Part shown: piece by piece, positions 1 through 9,211 of the stretch | Layout: each line of letters begins with the position of its first letter | How positions within the stretch are numbered: the stretch's first letter is position 1 | Origin: Chloroflexota bacterium | GTDB taxonomy: Bacteria; Chloroflexota; UBA11872; VXOZ01 | Assembly: GCA_958295775.1 (NCBI GenBank) | Contig: CATQHC010000002.1 | Coordinates: forward strand, 124,001 to 188,000 | Reading direction: 5' to 3' | Length of the DNA: 64,000 nt | Translations under genes and position numbers: made by a program | Notes under the pieces: model-generated | Database searches by the model: none | Seen by the model: the letters and a program-made list of their open reading frames with translations, nothing else | Told to the model about the DNA's origin: nothing

Positions 1-75
1 AGCGCAATGCTCGTCCTATTTGGCCGAACAATCCGGGTGTGTCATGTCTTTGCACTACCGCTGCCATCGTTCTAG

Positions 76-1261
76 GAAAGGTCTGAACAACTCTGTGTAG
101 GCTTGGTGTTAGTGGTGTGTGCGGGATTATGGGGCGTTTTGGGGTGTGTTTTGGCGTTTCGGTGGGGCTGTTTTGCCCGTGTTTTGGCGCTGCTGGGAGC
201 GTTTTTCGCTCCCGCTCGTGTTTTGGGCGCACTACTGCCGTGTCACGCAGTCACGTAGCGTGCGGCCGTCACCACATTGGTCAGCCCCAGCAGCAACGCC
301 AGCCGTTGCGTGTTCTTGGACAGACCCCGGTAGCGCACCGTGGCGTAGCCGAAGTGCCGCTTCACCCACAGGAACGGATGTTCGACCTTGGCTCTGACTG
401 ACGCTTTGCGCTGCTCGGCCAGCGCCGCCGCGCTCTCAGGCGCCAGTTGCCGCCGCTGCCCCGGCTTGAGCGCCACCTGCCACGCTACCGCGCGCCCCTG
501 ATGCTCCAGCCGCTTCTGCACGCCGATGTACCCGGCGTCTCCCCACACCTGCTGCTCCCCACCGTGCAGCAACGCTCCCGCTTGCGTCACGTCGTGCACG
601 TTGGCCGCTGTGGTGCTGAAGCTGTGCACGAGCCCCGTCTGTGCGTCGGCGCCGATGTGCAGCTTCATTCCAAAGTAATACTGGTTCCCCTTCTTCACCT
701 GCCGCATCTCCGGGTCCCGCTGCCCTTCGCGGTTCTTGGTCGATGTCGGCGCTGCGATGATGGTCGCGTCCACGACCGTCCCTGCCCGCAGCCGCAAGCC
801 TTGCCTCGCCAGATGCGCGTTGATCTCCGCCAACAACCCCTCTCCCAACCGATGCTGCTCCAGCAAATGCCGAAAGTGCAGGATCGTCGTCTCGTCCGGC
901 AGCGCTGCCGACAGCCGCAGCCCCACGAACCGCCGCACCGGTTCCACCTCGTACAGCATGTCCTCCATCCCAGGATCACTCAGATTGTAGAACAACTGCA
1001 CGCAGTGTACCCGCAGCATTACCGACAAAGGATACGGCCGCCGCCCACGCCCCGCCTTGGGATAGTACGGCGCGATACGCGCCTCCATCTCCGCCCACGG
1101 GAGCAACGCGTCCATGCGCTCCAAGAACTTCTCCCGCCGGGTCTTCCGCTTCTTCTGCGCGTACTCCAACTCGGCAAACGTCGGCTGCTCCATTCCCCAT
1201 CTCCTCGCCATAAGCTGCTTTCTTGCTATCATACTATGCCAAGGGCTTGTTCAGAGTTTTC
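76..1261 (-). mobile_element. IS5-family insertion sequence, complete, with imperfect terminal inverted repeats and CTAG target duplication
   Basis: Left end GAAAGGTCTGAACAA (76-90) and reverse complement of right end GAAAACTCTGAACAA (1261-1247) match at 13/15 positions; CTAG flanks both ends (72-75 and 1262-1265); one transposase ORF inside. Confidence 0.88.
243..1232 (-). CDS. IS5 family transposase (DDE)
   Basis: 329 aa; N-terminal DUF772-like region (RPYPLSVMLRVHCVQLFYNLSDPGMEDMLYE), DATIIAAPTSTKN, WGDAGYIGVQKR, VRAKVEHPFLWVKRHFGYATVRYRGLSKN typical of IS5 transposases. Confidence 0.93.
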   Translation of the reverse strand: MIARKQLMARRWGMEQPTFAELEYAQKKRKTRREKFLERMDALLPWAEMEARIAPYYPKAGRGRRPYPLSVMLRVHCVQLFYNLSDPGMEDMLYEVEPVRRFVGLRLSAALPDETTILHFRHLLEQHRLGEGLLAEINAHLARQGLRLRAGTVVDATIIAAPTSTKNREGQRDPEMRQVKKGNQYYFGMKLHIGADAQTGLVHSFSTTAANVHDVTQAGALLHGGEQQVWGDAGYIGVQKRLEHQGRAVAWQVALKPGQRRQLAPESAAALAEQRKASVRAKVEHPFLWVKRHFGYATVRYRGLSKNTQRLALLLGLTNVVTAARYVTA

Positions 1262-2242
1262 CTAGATTCCCCAATCGCCAAAGAACTCCACCTCGCGCCG
1301 GAGCGTAACGTGCAGACGGGACTTCACGGCTTCTTCTATTTCCTCAATGAGCCCGGCCACGTCAGCCGCGGTCGCAGCGCCACCATTTATGATGAAGTTG
1401 GTGTGCATTTCGGATACGTGTGCTCCTCCTCTTTTTCTGCCCCGCATGCCCGCTGCATCGATGAGCTTCCACGCACTGTGTCCGGGAGGGTTGCGAAATA
1501 CGGACCCCGAGCTCGGCGCGGTGGGTTGTGTGCGGTGCCGCGTTTGCAACCGCTCTGTGATCGTTGCAAGAATCCGGTCTGCATCTCCTCGCACCATACG
1601 CAATTCGGCCCCAAGCACCACTGCGCAACCGGGGTTTTCCTTGATTGAACTCGTCCGATAGCCGTAGCGTAATTCATCGGACGTCATCCAGCGTTCGCCG
1701 TGTCTATCGACCACACGTACACGGGAAACTGAGTCCGCCGCGGTCCAACCGTAGGCGCCGGCATTGTTCACTACCGCTCCACCAATCGTACCCGGTATTG
1801 TCGCAGCTCCTTCCAGACCGGAAAGCCCCAGGTCTGCGGTCCAGCGCGCAGTGCTAATGAGCGAGCAGCCCGCGTCTGTCCAAATTGATATGCCGTCATC
1901 GCACAGCTTGCGTTTCCCGCCATGATTTCGAATTACCAGGCTGCGGATGCCGGCCTGAGCAGCAATGAGATTTGTACCGTCTCCGATAACTCGGAACGGA
2001 AGGTCTTGCTTGTAGGCTTCCAACGCCAACGCTTTCAGCCCATCGCATGAGCGCACACGAATGAGCAACTCCGCAGGACCTCCCACGCGCACAGAGGTAT
2101 GCTTGGCCATTGGTTCCCGCCACAATGGCTTGAGGCCGAACTGCTCGCGCTCAGCCATGGCTGCGATGCCTGCCAAGGAGCCGGCGCCCAACTCTTCTCT
2201 TGCCGCGGCCTTGCCATGTACTGAATTCATGCTCACGACCAT
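1262..2242 (-). CDS. murB: UDP-N-acetylmuramate dehydrogenase
   Basis: 326 aa; VRVGGPAELL, VIGDGTNLIA, GLEGAATIPGTIGGAVVNNAGAYG, YGYRTSSIK, GSVFRNPPGHSAWKLIDAAGMRG motifs; adjacent to murC. Confidence 0.95.
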   Translation of the reverse strand: MVVSMNSVHGKAAAREELGAGSLAGIAAMAEREQFGLKPLWREPMAKHTSVRVGGPAELLIRVRSCDGLKALALEAYKQDLPFRVIGDGTNLIAAQAGIRSLVIRNHGGKRKLCDDGISIWTDAGCSLISTARWTADLGLSGLEGAATIPGTIGGAVVNNAGAYGWTAADSVSRVRVVDRHGERWMTSDELRYGYRTSSIKENPGCAVVLGAELRMVRGDADRILATITERLQTRHRTQPTAPSSGSVFRNPPGHSAWKLIDAAGMRGRKRGGAHVSEMHTNFIINGGAATAADVAGLIEEIEEAVKSRLHVTLRREVEFFGDWGI

Positions 2243-3654
2243 TGTTTCGCAGGGCTGAGGGTGTGAAGGTGGTCCAAGAGCGGCTCACACAGCGACGTGA
2301 CATCACCGGCCCCCATCACAATGACAAGATCGCCGGGTTTCACCAGGCCTGTTACCTGCAACAGCGCGTCCGTGAGCGTAGCTGCGTATCGGGTGTCGCT
2401 CGGTCTCGTAATGGCAGCGGCTAAGTCTGCACTCGACAGGGTTGGCGGGTCTTCCCGACCGGGCGGCTGATAAATCTCGGCGAGCACGAGCTCGTCTGCG
2501 CCGCGAAACGCCCCGCAGAAGTCTGCGAAGAGTTCGGCGGTGCGACTGCCTAGGTGTGGTTGATACACACAAACGATGCGACCGTCGTGCCATTCTCTTG
2601 CGGCGCGCAGTGACGCACGCACTTCGGTGGGATGGTGGGCATAGTCATCTACGACAGTCACGTCGTTTACCTTGCCCCGCAGTTCAAAGCGCCGCCGCAC
2701 TCCCTGAAAGTGGCTGAGCGCCAAGACCGTAGTACTTGCGGGCACGCCCAGGGCGTCGAGTGCGGTCACGCACGCCAACGCGTTCAGAACATTGTGTAGG
2801 CCGGGAATCGTGAGAGAGAGCCGATGACGCTCTCCGGAAGCACTCTCGATGGTCGCTTCGTACCCACTGCCTTGCCGTGGCGAGAGCTCCGTGCACACCC
2901 AATCAGCATTTCCTCGTAAAGACCATGATCTCTTGGTACAGTCTGCGGCGGCGGTAACGCGGCCGCATGCTGCACTATCGGCATGTATCGCCACGGTACC
3001 GTCACTGGGTAGTTTCTCCACAAAAGCCCTAAATGTGCTTTCCATGTTTTCTACTGTGCCGTACGTATCTAGGTGATCTGCTTCCACGGCGGTAATGACG
3101 GCAACGGTAGGAAACAGCTCAAGAAGAGCGCGGTCAAACTCATCGGCTTCAACGACCATAGTTGCGCCCGATCCCCAATGGGAACTATGCGGGAAATTCA
3201 GCGGATCGCCGCCGATCATGAAGGACGGGTCATGTTGCGCCACGCGCAGCACGTGCGTGATCATGGTCGTCGTCGTCGTCTTGCCGTGGGTGCCGGCAAT
3301 CGCCACCGTAGTCTTCCCAAGCGTGAGCGCTCCCTGCAACACTGCGCGCTTAACACAGGGAAGGCCCATTTGCCCGGCAGCGGTGAGTTCCGGGTTGTTG
3401 GCTGCGATTGCGGAACTGAATATGACAATTTCCGCGCCAGCAACGTGCTCGGCCGCGTGTCCCACGTCCACACCGACGCCCAGCGCGCGTAGTTCGTCCA
3501 GTCCGTCGGCATCGTTTACGTCAGATCCGCTGACCAGATGACCTTGCAGTGTAAGAATGCGGGCAAGTCCTGACATAGCGGCGCCACCCACGCCGATCAG
3601 GTGGATGTTGCGCGATTGAGATTCTAGAAACTGCTTTAGATCGTGTGCATTCAC
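2233..3654 (-). CDS. murC: UDP-N-acetylmuramate--L-alanine ligase
   Basis: 473 aa; IHLIGVGGAAMSGLARIL N-terminus, AGTHGKTTTTTMITHVL P-loop, DDYAHHPTEVRASL. Confidence 0.96.
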   Translation of the reverse strand: MNAHDLKQFLESQSRNIHLIGVGGAAMSGLARILTLQGHLVSGSDVNDADGLDELRALGVGVDVGHAAEHVAGAEIVIFSSAIAANNPELTAAGQMGLPCVKRAVLQGALTLGKTTVAIAGTHGKTTTTTMITHVLRVAQHDPSFMIGGDPLNFPHSSHWGSGATMVVEADEFDRALLELFPTVAVITAVEADHLDTYGTVENMESTFRAFVEKLPSDGTVAIHADSAACGRVTAAADCTKRSWSLRGNADWVCTELSPRQGSGYEATIESASGERHRLSLTIPGLHNVLNALACVTALDALGVPASTTVLALSHFQGVRRRFELRGKVNDVTVVDDYAHHPTEVRASLRAAREWHDGRIVCVYQPHLGSRTAELFADFCGAFRGADELVLAEIYQPPGREDPPTLSSADLAAAITRPSDTRYAATLTDALLQVTGLVKPGDLVIVMGAGDVTSLCEPLLDHLHTLSPAKQWS

Positions 3655-3663
3655 CCAAGTGTC

Positions 3664-4893
3664 CTACGCTTTTGGTCTCGTGACCGGTCGAGTGCTCCAG
3701 CGGTGATCGCGCTTTGCCTTCTTCACGGTAATGGTTTGAGTCGAGATGTTGAGCAGAATTCCCATGGCAATTGAACTAGCCAGGAGCGACGACCCCCCCG
3801 CACTAACGAAGGGAAGCGGAATTCCGGTGAACGGCAGTAGGCCGGTCACCACCGCCATGTTGAGAATTGCCTGCCCAAAGAGCCCGCAGGTAATCCCAAG
3901 GGCAAGCAACTGTCCAAACATGTCCGGCGCTTTGGCGGCAACGCTGAATCCCCGCCAGGCAAGCAGCACGAACAAGATTAGCAACGCCAAGGTGCCGACG
4001 AGACCCAACTCTTCGCCGATTACGGCATAGATGGTGTCAGTATGCGGTTCGGGCATGTAGAAGAATTTCTGCATGCCTTGCCCAAGTCCGACGCCGGTGA
4101 TCTTGCCCGAGCCAAAAGCGAGAAAAGCCTGGAAATTGTGATGGGCGACGTTATTTTGGTACTGAGGATTGAATGGGTCCAAGAAGGCAGTCAACCTTTG
4201 CAGCCGATAGGGTTCCAGTATGATGGCATACCACGCCGCAAGCGCACCGGCGATGCACACGCCGAGAAAGTACAGCATTGGCATGCGCGCCGCGACAAGA
4301 ATCGACATGCCAATGAGTAGAATCATGATGGCGGTGCCAAGATCCGGCTGCTGCGCGACGATAGCAGCAATGAGCCCTACTACCAGTGTAGGTATCAAGA
4401 AGTAGACGAGCCTGCCTACGCCCTCCTCGCGCTTTGCAAGCACGTGAGCGAGGTAGAGCGCGATAATCGGCTTTGCCAATTCGCTTGGCTGAAGGCTCAC
4501 CGAACCCAGCCTTATCCAGCGAACCGAGCCCCGCGCTACGTGGCCGATGTCGGTTACGGCCATCAGGACCAAGACGATCACTACGGCCGCCAAGAGCCAA
4601 AATGTAAGATTGACGCCCAGGAATTGAATGCGGCCGAACCAATGATAGTCAATTCGCATCATGGTGAAGGCTGCAGCGAAGCCTACGATGAGGTATAGGA
4701 GCTGGCGACGAAAGTAGAAGTGCGGGTCGCCCGATTCTGCGTATGACACCGCGATGCTCGCGCTGTAAATCGCTATCAAGCCGACGAGTGGCAGTGCAAG
4801 CAAGAGGACGGTTAGCGGCACATCAGGCCAGCGCCTGCGCTGTGTTTCGTCGGTGATGCTGATAGGAGAAATTCGCGGTAAGATGCGTAACAT
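3664..4893 (-). CDS. ftsW: FtsW/SEDS family peptidoglycan glycosyltransferase
   Basis: 409 aa polytopic; RWIRLGSVSLQPSELAK, GLGQGMQKFFYMPEPHTDTIYAVIGEELGLVG, GIPLPFVSAGGSSLLASSIAMGILLNIS. Confidence 0.95.
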   Translation of the reverse strand: MLRILPRISPISITDETQRRRWPDVPLTVLLLALPLVGLIAIYSASIAVSYAESGDPHFYFRRQLLYLIVGFAAAFTMMRIDYHWFGRIQFLGVNLTFWLLAAVVIVLVLMAVTDIGHVARGSVRWIRLGSVSLQPSELAKPIIALYLAHVLAKREEGVGRLVYFLIPTLVVGLIAAIVAQQPDLGTAIMILLIGMSILVAARMPMLYFLGVCIAGALAAWYAIILEPYRLQRLTAFLDPFNPQYQNNVAHHNFQAFLAFGSGKITGVGLGQGMQKFFYMPEPHTDTIYAVIGEELGLVGTLALLILFVLLAWRGFSVAAKAPDMFGQLLALGITCGLFGQAILNMAVVTGLLPFTGIPLPFVSAGGSSLLASSIAMGILLNISTQTITVKKAKRDHRWSTRPVTRPKA

Positions 4894-4898
4894 CTGCT

Positions 4899-6710
4899 CT
4901 AGCCTGACGTGTCTATTGCAGTTATCTTCTGCGCCGCAGTAGTCTTCTGCGCTGCAGTAGTCTGCTGAGATTCAGTAGTCTGCTGCGCTGCGGAAGGCGG
5001 AATGTGGTAGTAGCGGAATAGTTCCGAAGCAATTTCGCGAAATACCGGCGCAGCTACCAGCGAGCCCCACGGTTCAACGGTTGGCCGGTCAATCTTTACT
5101 AAAATAACGAATTTTGGGTCTGCTACCGGCCCAAAGCCAATGTACGACGCGATGGTCAGATCCTCGTGATATCCGCCCGTCGTCAAGGGTATTGAGGAGG
5201 TGCCGGTCTTGCCGGCAACTTCGTATCCCTCAACCCGGTGCATCTTACTCTCAGAGCGTTTGCTCGCATCCACGAGCATCGACACAAGGGTGCGGGCGGT
5301 CTCTTTGCGGACTACCCGGCGTATAGACTTTGGTTCAACGAGTTCGATTCCTGCATCTGAATGAACTTCCTGCACCACGTACGGCTGCATGAGCACACCA
5401 TCATTCACTAAGGCAGCCACGGCGGCAGTGAGTTGCAGCGGCGTTACGGCAATGCCCTGGCCGTAAGCGTTGGTGGCAAGGCTGGATGGGTACCAGCCCT
5501 GTGCTTCCGGATAGAGGACGATACCGCTAACCTCACCCCAGAGATCGATCCCGGTTGGCGCACCGAAGCCAAATGCGGTCACATATTCATAGAACAGGTC
5601 TTTGCCCATCTGACTGCCCACCCACACTGCGCCGACGTTGCTGGAGTGGGCGATAAGGTCGGTCATGTCGCTCTGACCGTGACCCTTTTCATTCCAGTTC
5701 TTGATTTCTACGCCGCCATACTCCACGCTGCCGCCGTCAAAGAATTCGGCAGTAGGAGTAATCACTCCTGCGTCCAGCGCTCCGGCTAAGGTGATCAACT
5801 TGAAGGTAGAGCCGGGCTCATAGAGCGAGCTGATTGCCGGATTCGCGTAGGCGTCCCGGTCGGGAATGTGAAATTCCTGATAGTTGTTGGAGTTGTATGT
5901 CGGACGGCTCGCCATGGCAATAATGGCGCCGGTCTTAGGGTCCATGACGATCACCGTACCGCCCGCCGCACCGGAATGTTCTATGGCGAGTTCAAGCTCT
6001 CGTTCTACGATGTGCTGGACGGAAGCGTCCAACGTGAGCACCAAGTCTGCTCCCGGTTCCGCGGGTTGCAGCACCCAAGTTGCCTCTCCGGCCTCATTGC
6101 CGAAGGGTGCACTCGAACTCAGCCGCCGCCCCGGTGCTCCTTGCAGCAACTCCTCGTAGTAGCCTTCCACGCCATATTGACCGCTGCCGCTTTGGCTGTA
6201 GAACCCAACAACGTGCGCGGCAAGCATCCCTAACGGGTACGTTCGATACGGCATCACATTAAGTGAGATCCCGGGTGCATGACCCGTGCGCCTTAGTCTC
6301 TCTATGCGGTCGCTCACGTCCGGCGGGACGCCTTTCGCCAGGAGCGCATAGGGCCTGCTGGGCTGATCCAAGAGCGCGATGAGCTGCTCTTCGGACTTGT
6401 CAAGCAGTTGCGCCAGTTCACTTGCTAAAGACTGTGCCGATCTTCCACTTGAGCGCACCTGGCTCGGGTCCGCCTCCACGTCGTTAAGATATTTCGCAGA
6501 TGCAAGCAAGGTGCGATTCGCGTCCAGAATGCTGCCCCGCTTGGGCACGATTTGGGTGTCTTTCTGGTATTGCTCCTGAGCTTGCGAAGCCAGCTTCTCG
6601 CTCTCGACAATGTGCAACCGGACAAGGCCGGCGGCGACAATTAGGGCGCCGAAAAGAGCGAACCCCTGGAAGACGCGAATGCGAGTTGTGTTCATAGTTT
6701 CGCGGTTCAT
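4899..6710 (-). CDS. ftsI: Penicillin-binding protein 2 / FtsI transpeptidase
   Basis: 603 aa; PKRGSILDANRTLLA, SLYEPGSTFKLITLAGAL (SxxK), SSNVG (SxN), AGKTGTSSIP (KTG). Confidence 0.95.
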   Translation of the reverse strand: MNRETMNTTRIRVFQGFALFGALIVAAGLVRLHIVESEKLASQAQEQYQKDTQIVPKRGSILDANRTLLASAKYLNDVEADPSQVRSSGRSAQSLASELAQLLDKSEEQLIALLDQPSRPYALLAKGVPPDVSDRIERLRRTGHAPGISLNVMPYRTYPLGMLAAHVVGFYSQSGSGQYGVEGYYEELLQGAPGRRLSSSAPFGNEAGEATWVLQPAEPGADLVLTLDASVQHIVERELELAIEHSGAAGGTVIVMDPKTGAIIAMASRPTYNSNNYQEFHIPDRDAYANPAISSLYEPGSTFKLITLAGALDAGVITPTAEFFDGGSVEYGGVEIKNWNEKGHGQSDMTDLIAHSSNVGAVWVGSQMGKDLFYEYVTAFGFGAPTGIDLWGEVSGIVLYPEAQGWYPSSLATNAYGQGIAVTPLQLTAAVAALVNDGVLMQPYVVQEVHSDAGIELVEPKSIRRVVRKETARTLVSMLVDASKRSESKMHRVEGYEVAGKTGTSSIPLTTGGYHEDLTIASYIGFGPVADPKFVILVKIDRPTVEPWGSLVAAPVFREIASELFRYYHIPPSAAQQTTESQQTTAAQKTTAAQKITAIDTSG

Positions 6711-7174
6711 TGGGACGCCTCCCCGCCGAACAGTGCGTGATACTGTTCAACAATCAGATCCCACCGATTGCTGAACGGCAGGTCTGCTTCATCTGTATTG
6801 TCATGGGGGGGAAGCTGTAGCTGCTGCGCGCTTTGCGGCAACTGTGCAAAGTGCAGCCGCTCGGCCGGAACCATGCCGAGTCGCTTTCTGGCGTTCTCTT
6901 CTATGACGCGCAGATCGCTCGCTTGAGCAATTCGCGTGCGGAGCAATTGGTTCTCTCGTTCAATTTGCTCGATCGAGCGCTCCAAGTACTGAATGCGAAA
7001 GCCGGCGTCTGCCACCTGTCCCGTAGGCATTAAATAAAGCATTGCAATGAGAAACAACACGAGAATGCCCATGTTAACTGCAACCTGCGGGCTTAGTTCG
7101 TAATACCAGGGCTTGCGCTCGGGACTGTTTGTCTTGGCTGCGGCGCGGGGGAGAACTGTCTCTTGCTGTGCCAT
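6707..7174 (-). CDS. ftsL: FtsL/DivIC-like septum formation protein
   Basis: 155 aa; single TM followed by coiled coil (IQYLERSIEQIERENQLLRTRIAQASDLRVIEENARKRLGMV); located between rsmH and ftsI. Confidence 0.8.
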   Translation of the reverse strand: MAQQETVLPRAAAKTNSPERKPWYYELSPQVAVNMGILVLFLIAMLYLMPTGQVADAGFRIQYLERSIEQIERENQLLRTRIAQASDLRVIEENARKRLGMVPAERLHFAQLPQSAQQLQLPPHDNTDEADLPFSNRWDLIVEQYHALFGGEASQ

Positions 7175-7191
7175 AGATCGCTATCAAGCCT

Positions 7192-8133
7192 TCAAATACG
7201 TTCGGCAATGCGCAAGCGCGCGCTGCGGCTGCGTGGATTCCGCGCAATCTCGACCTCGTCGGCACGGATGGGTTTTCGCGTCAAGATACGCATTGTCTGT
7301 TGCGGATTGCAGGCACATTGGGGCACTGTGCTCGGGCAGATGCACTTGCCGGCGGCGCGTCGCATGAACTCTTTGACAATGCGGTCTTCCAAACTGTGAA
7401 AGGCTATCACCACCAGGCGGCCGCCTGTGATGAGGAGATCGCGGGCCTGCTCCAATGCAGTCTGGAGGCTTTCAAATTCACCGTTTACGGCAATGCGCAG
7501 GGCTTGAAATGTTCTTGTGGCGGGGTGAATGCGCTGCCTGCCTCTTCCATAGGCGGCGCGCGCAATGTCGGCCAGGTCCGCTGCCAGCCTCAGTGGCCGC
7601 TCCTGCCGGCGCTTGACGATGCGGCGGGCAATGCGCCGCGCATGGCGTTCTTCACCGAACTCCCAAATGAGATTGGCCAGAGATTCCTGGTCCCAGTCAT
7701 TCACGATGGTTGCTGCCGTGAGCGATTGGTCAGGGTTCATGCGCATATCCAGCGGACCTGCGTGCTGCCAGGAAAATCCACGCTGAGGACTTGCAAGCTG
7801 GAGGGAAGACATCCCGAGATCGAACAGGACGCCGTGTACTTCGCGAAACGCAGCTTGCTCGGCAGCAGCAAGAAGCTGCGCGAAGTTGCGGTGCATGAGA
7901 GTTGCCCGCCCGCCAAACCCGCGCAGCCGCGCTGCGCAGCGCGCTAAGGCTTGGGGATCTAAGTCCAGACCCAATAGACTACCCGTGGGAGTGCTGATTG
8001 AGAGGATTCCCTCAGCATGTCCACCCCCGTTTACGGTGCAATCGACAAAGCGATCGCCATTGCCTGCTTGGAGCCCATCGAGTACTTGAGGAAGAAGGAC
8101 CGGTATGTGCCTGGGCGAGGCTTGTGGCTCCAT
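7192..8133 (-). CDS. rsmH: 16S rRNA (cytosine(1402)-N(4))-methyltransferase
   Basis: 313 aa; HIPVLLPQVLDGL, DCTVNGGGHAEGIL, GVLFDLGMSSLQL, GGRLVVIAFHSLEDRIVKEFMR. Confidence 0.96.
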   Translation of the reverse strand: MEPQASPRHIPVLLPQVLDGLQAGNGDRFVDCTVNGGGHAEGILSISTPTGSLLGLDLDPQALARCAARLRGFGGRATLMHRNFAQLLAAAEQAAFREVHGVLFDLGMSSLQLASPQRGFSWQHAGPLDMRMNPDQSLTAATIVNDWDQESLANLIWEFGEERHARRIARRIVKRRQERPLRLAADLADIARAAYGRGRQRIHPATRTFQALRIAVNGEFESLQTALEQARDLLITGGRLVVIAFHSLEDRIVKEFMRRAAGKCICPSTVPQCACNPQQTMRILTRKPIRADEVEIARNPRSRSARLRIAERI

Positions 8134-8246
8134 AGAGTGTTGCCTGATGTTTCAGAGATGTAGACTAGAACTCGGATCGCTTTGGCGGGATCGGTCGCAC
8201 ACACCGATTTACCGGCTATGCGCGGGCATGTCGTCTCTTTCGTAGA

Positions 8247-8678
8247 TCAAATGCCGAGGTCGGCAAGTTGCTCCGCAAGACTGCCGCCCGCGGCTTCCGT
8301 GGTTGTCTTGACGGCGTTCCAGTCCTCGAGGCGCCAGACCTCAATGCGTTGGTAAAGACCGATCACGGCAACATTGGCAGCGATGTCGGCATATTCGCGG
8401 AGATACTGGGGCAATACGGTGCGGCCTTGACCGTCTAGCGAGAGGTCCACGGCGCCGGAGAACAGCAAGCGGCTCAGCGTGCGCACGTTTGGTTGTGTTT
8501 GCGGTAGTTGGCTGACTTTCTCAGCAAGCCGAATCCACTCGCCCCTGGGATAAATGACCAGGCACTTGTCGAGACCCCGCGTAACTACGGCGCCGTCGGC
8601 CAACTCCTCTCGGAATTTGGCTGGAATAGCCAGGCGGCCCTTCTGATCTATGGAATGTTGAAACTCACCAAGAAACAA
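8247..8678 (-). CDS. mraZ: Transcriptional regulator/division protein MraZ (TTG start)
   Basis: 143 aa; MFLGEFQHSIDQKGRLAIPAKFRE and DLSLDGQGRTVLPQYLREYA (two AbrB-like halves); start codon is TTG (CAA at 8676-8678). Confidence 0.95.
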   Translation of the reverse strand: MFLGEFQHSIDQKGRLAIPAKFREELADGAVVTRGLDKCLVIYPRGEWIRLAEKVSQLPQTQPNVRTLSRLLFSGAVDLSLDGQGRTVLPQYLREYADIAANVAVIGLYQRIEVWRLEDWNAVKTTTEAAGGSLAEQLADLGI

Positions 8679-8686
8679 GACGGGCC

Positions 8687-8743
8687 ATCCACTATGAGGA
8701 ACTTATCCACATTTAGCCCCACTTATCCCCACTTCTATCCACA
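8687..8743 (-). promoter_or_regulatory. Putative MraZ operator: five GTGG(A/G)(T/G) boxes, three of them at exact 10-bp periodicity
   Basis: Minus-strand boxes GTGGAT (8738-8743), GTGGGG (8728-8733), GTGGGG (8718-8723), GTGGAT (8706-8711), GTGGAT (8687-8692), directly upstream of mraZ. Confidence 0.75.
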
Positions 8744-8750
8744 AGCCAAA

Positions 8751-8780
8751 TTATAGCGGCAGTGAATCATGAAGGTCAAG
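8751..8780 (-). promoter_or_regulatory. Putative sigma70-type promoter for mraZ operon: TTGACC-N18-TATAAT
   Basis: Minus strand TTGACC (8780-8775) and TATAAT (8756-8751), upstream of the MraZ boxes. Confidence 0.7.
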
Positions 8781-9211
8781 ACAAAAAGGCCGGTTTTGTT
8801 GAAAGAAAATTTACAGTAGGGCGGGAGGTGCACGGTTGCGCTCTATTTCGCTCGGCCCGGAAAGTCTCGGAGCTCCCCTCGACCTCCTGTATTTGCGCTG
8901 GCTAACTCCAATTCGCGGGAGACCAGTATGGATGGCGGGCGGAGATTTCGATGCTCGCTGCCGTGCGTATGGCATTCCGGCGGAACAAGCACGTTGCTGC
9001 CCGTGTCCTTTCTACAGAATTTCCCCGTAGCTCATTGCACGGCGCGTTGACCACCCACCAATTGTGCCTCGAAGCCGGCGGCAAGTCACGAATGCTGATT
9101 GGGAATGTGTTGAATGGCTGCGATACACTATGAATGAGCGACAGAAGGTGGGACTCTCATTAACAGTCAAGTTGAGAACTAGGAATCTCCCTGGCGGCAA
9201 ATTCATCGCGA

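Noticed and set aside
447-1265. 272-aa + strand ORF inside the IS element
   Set aside because: Antisense to the transposase; His/Pro/Arg-rich composition typical of a shadow ORF in GC-rich DNA.
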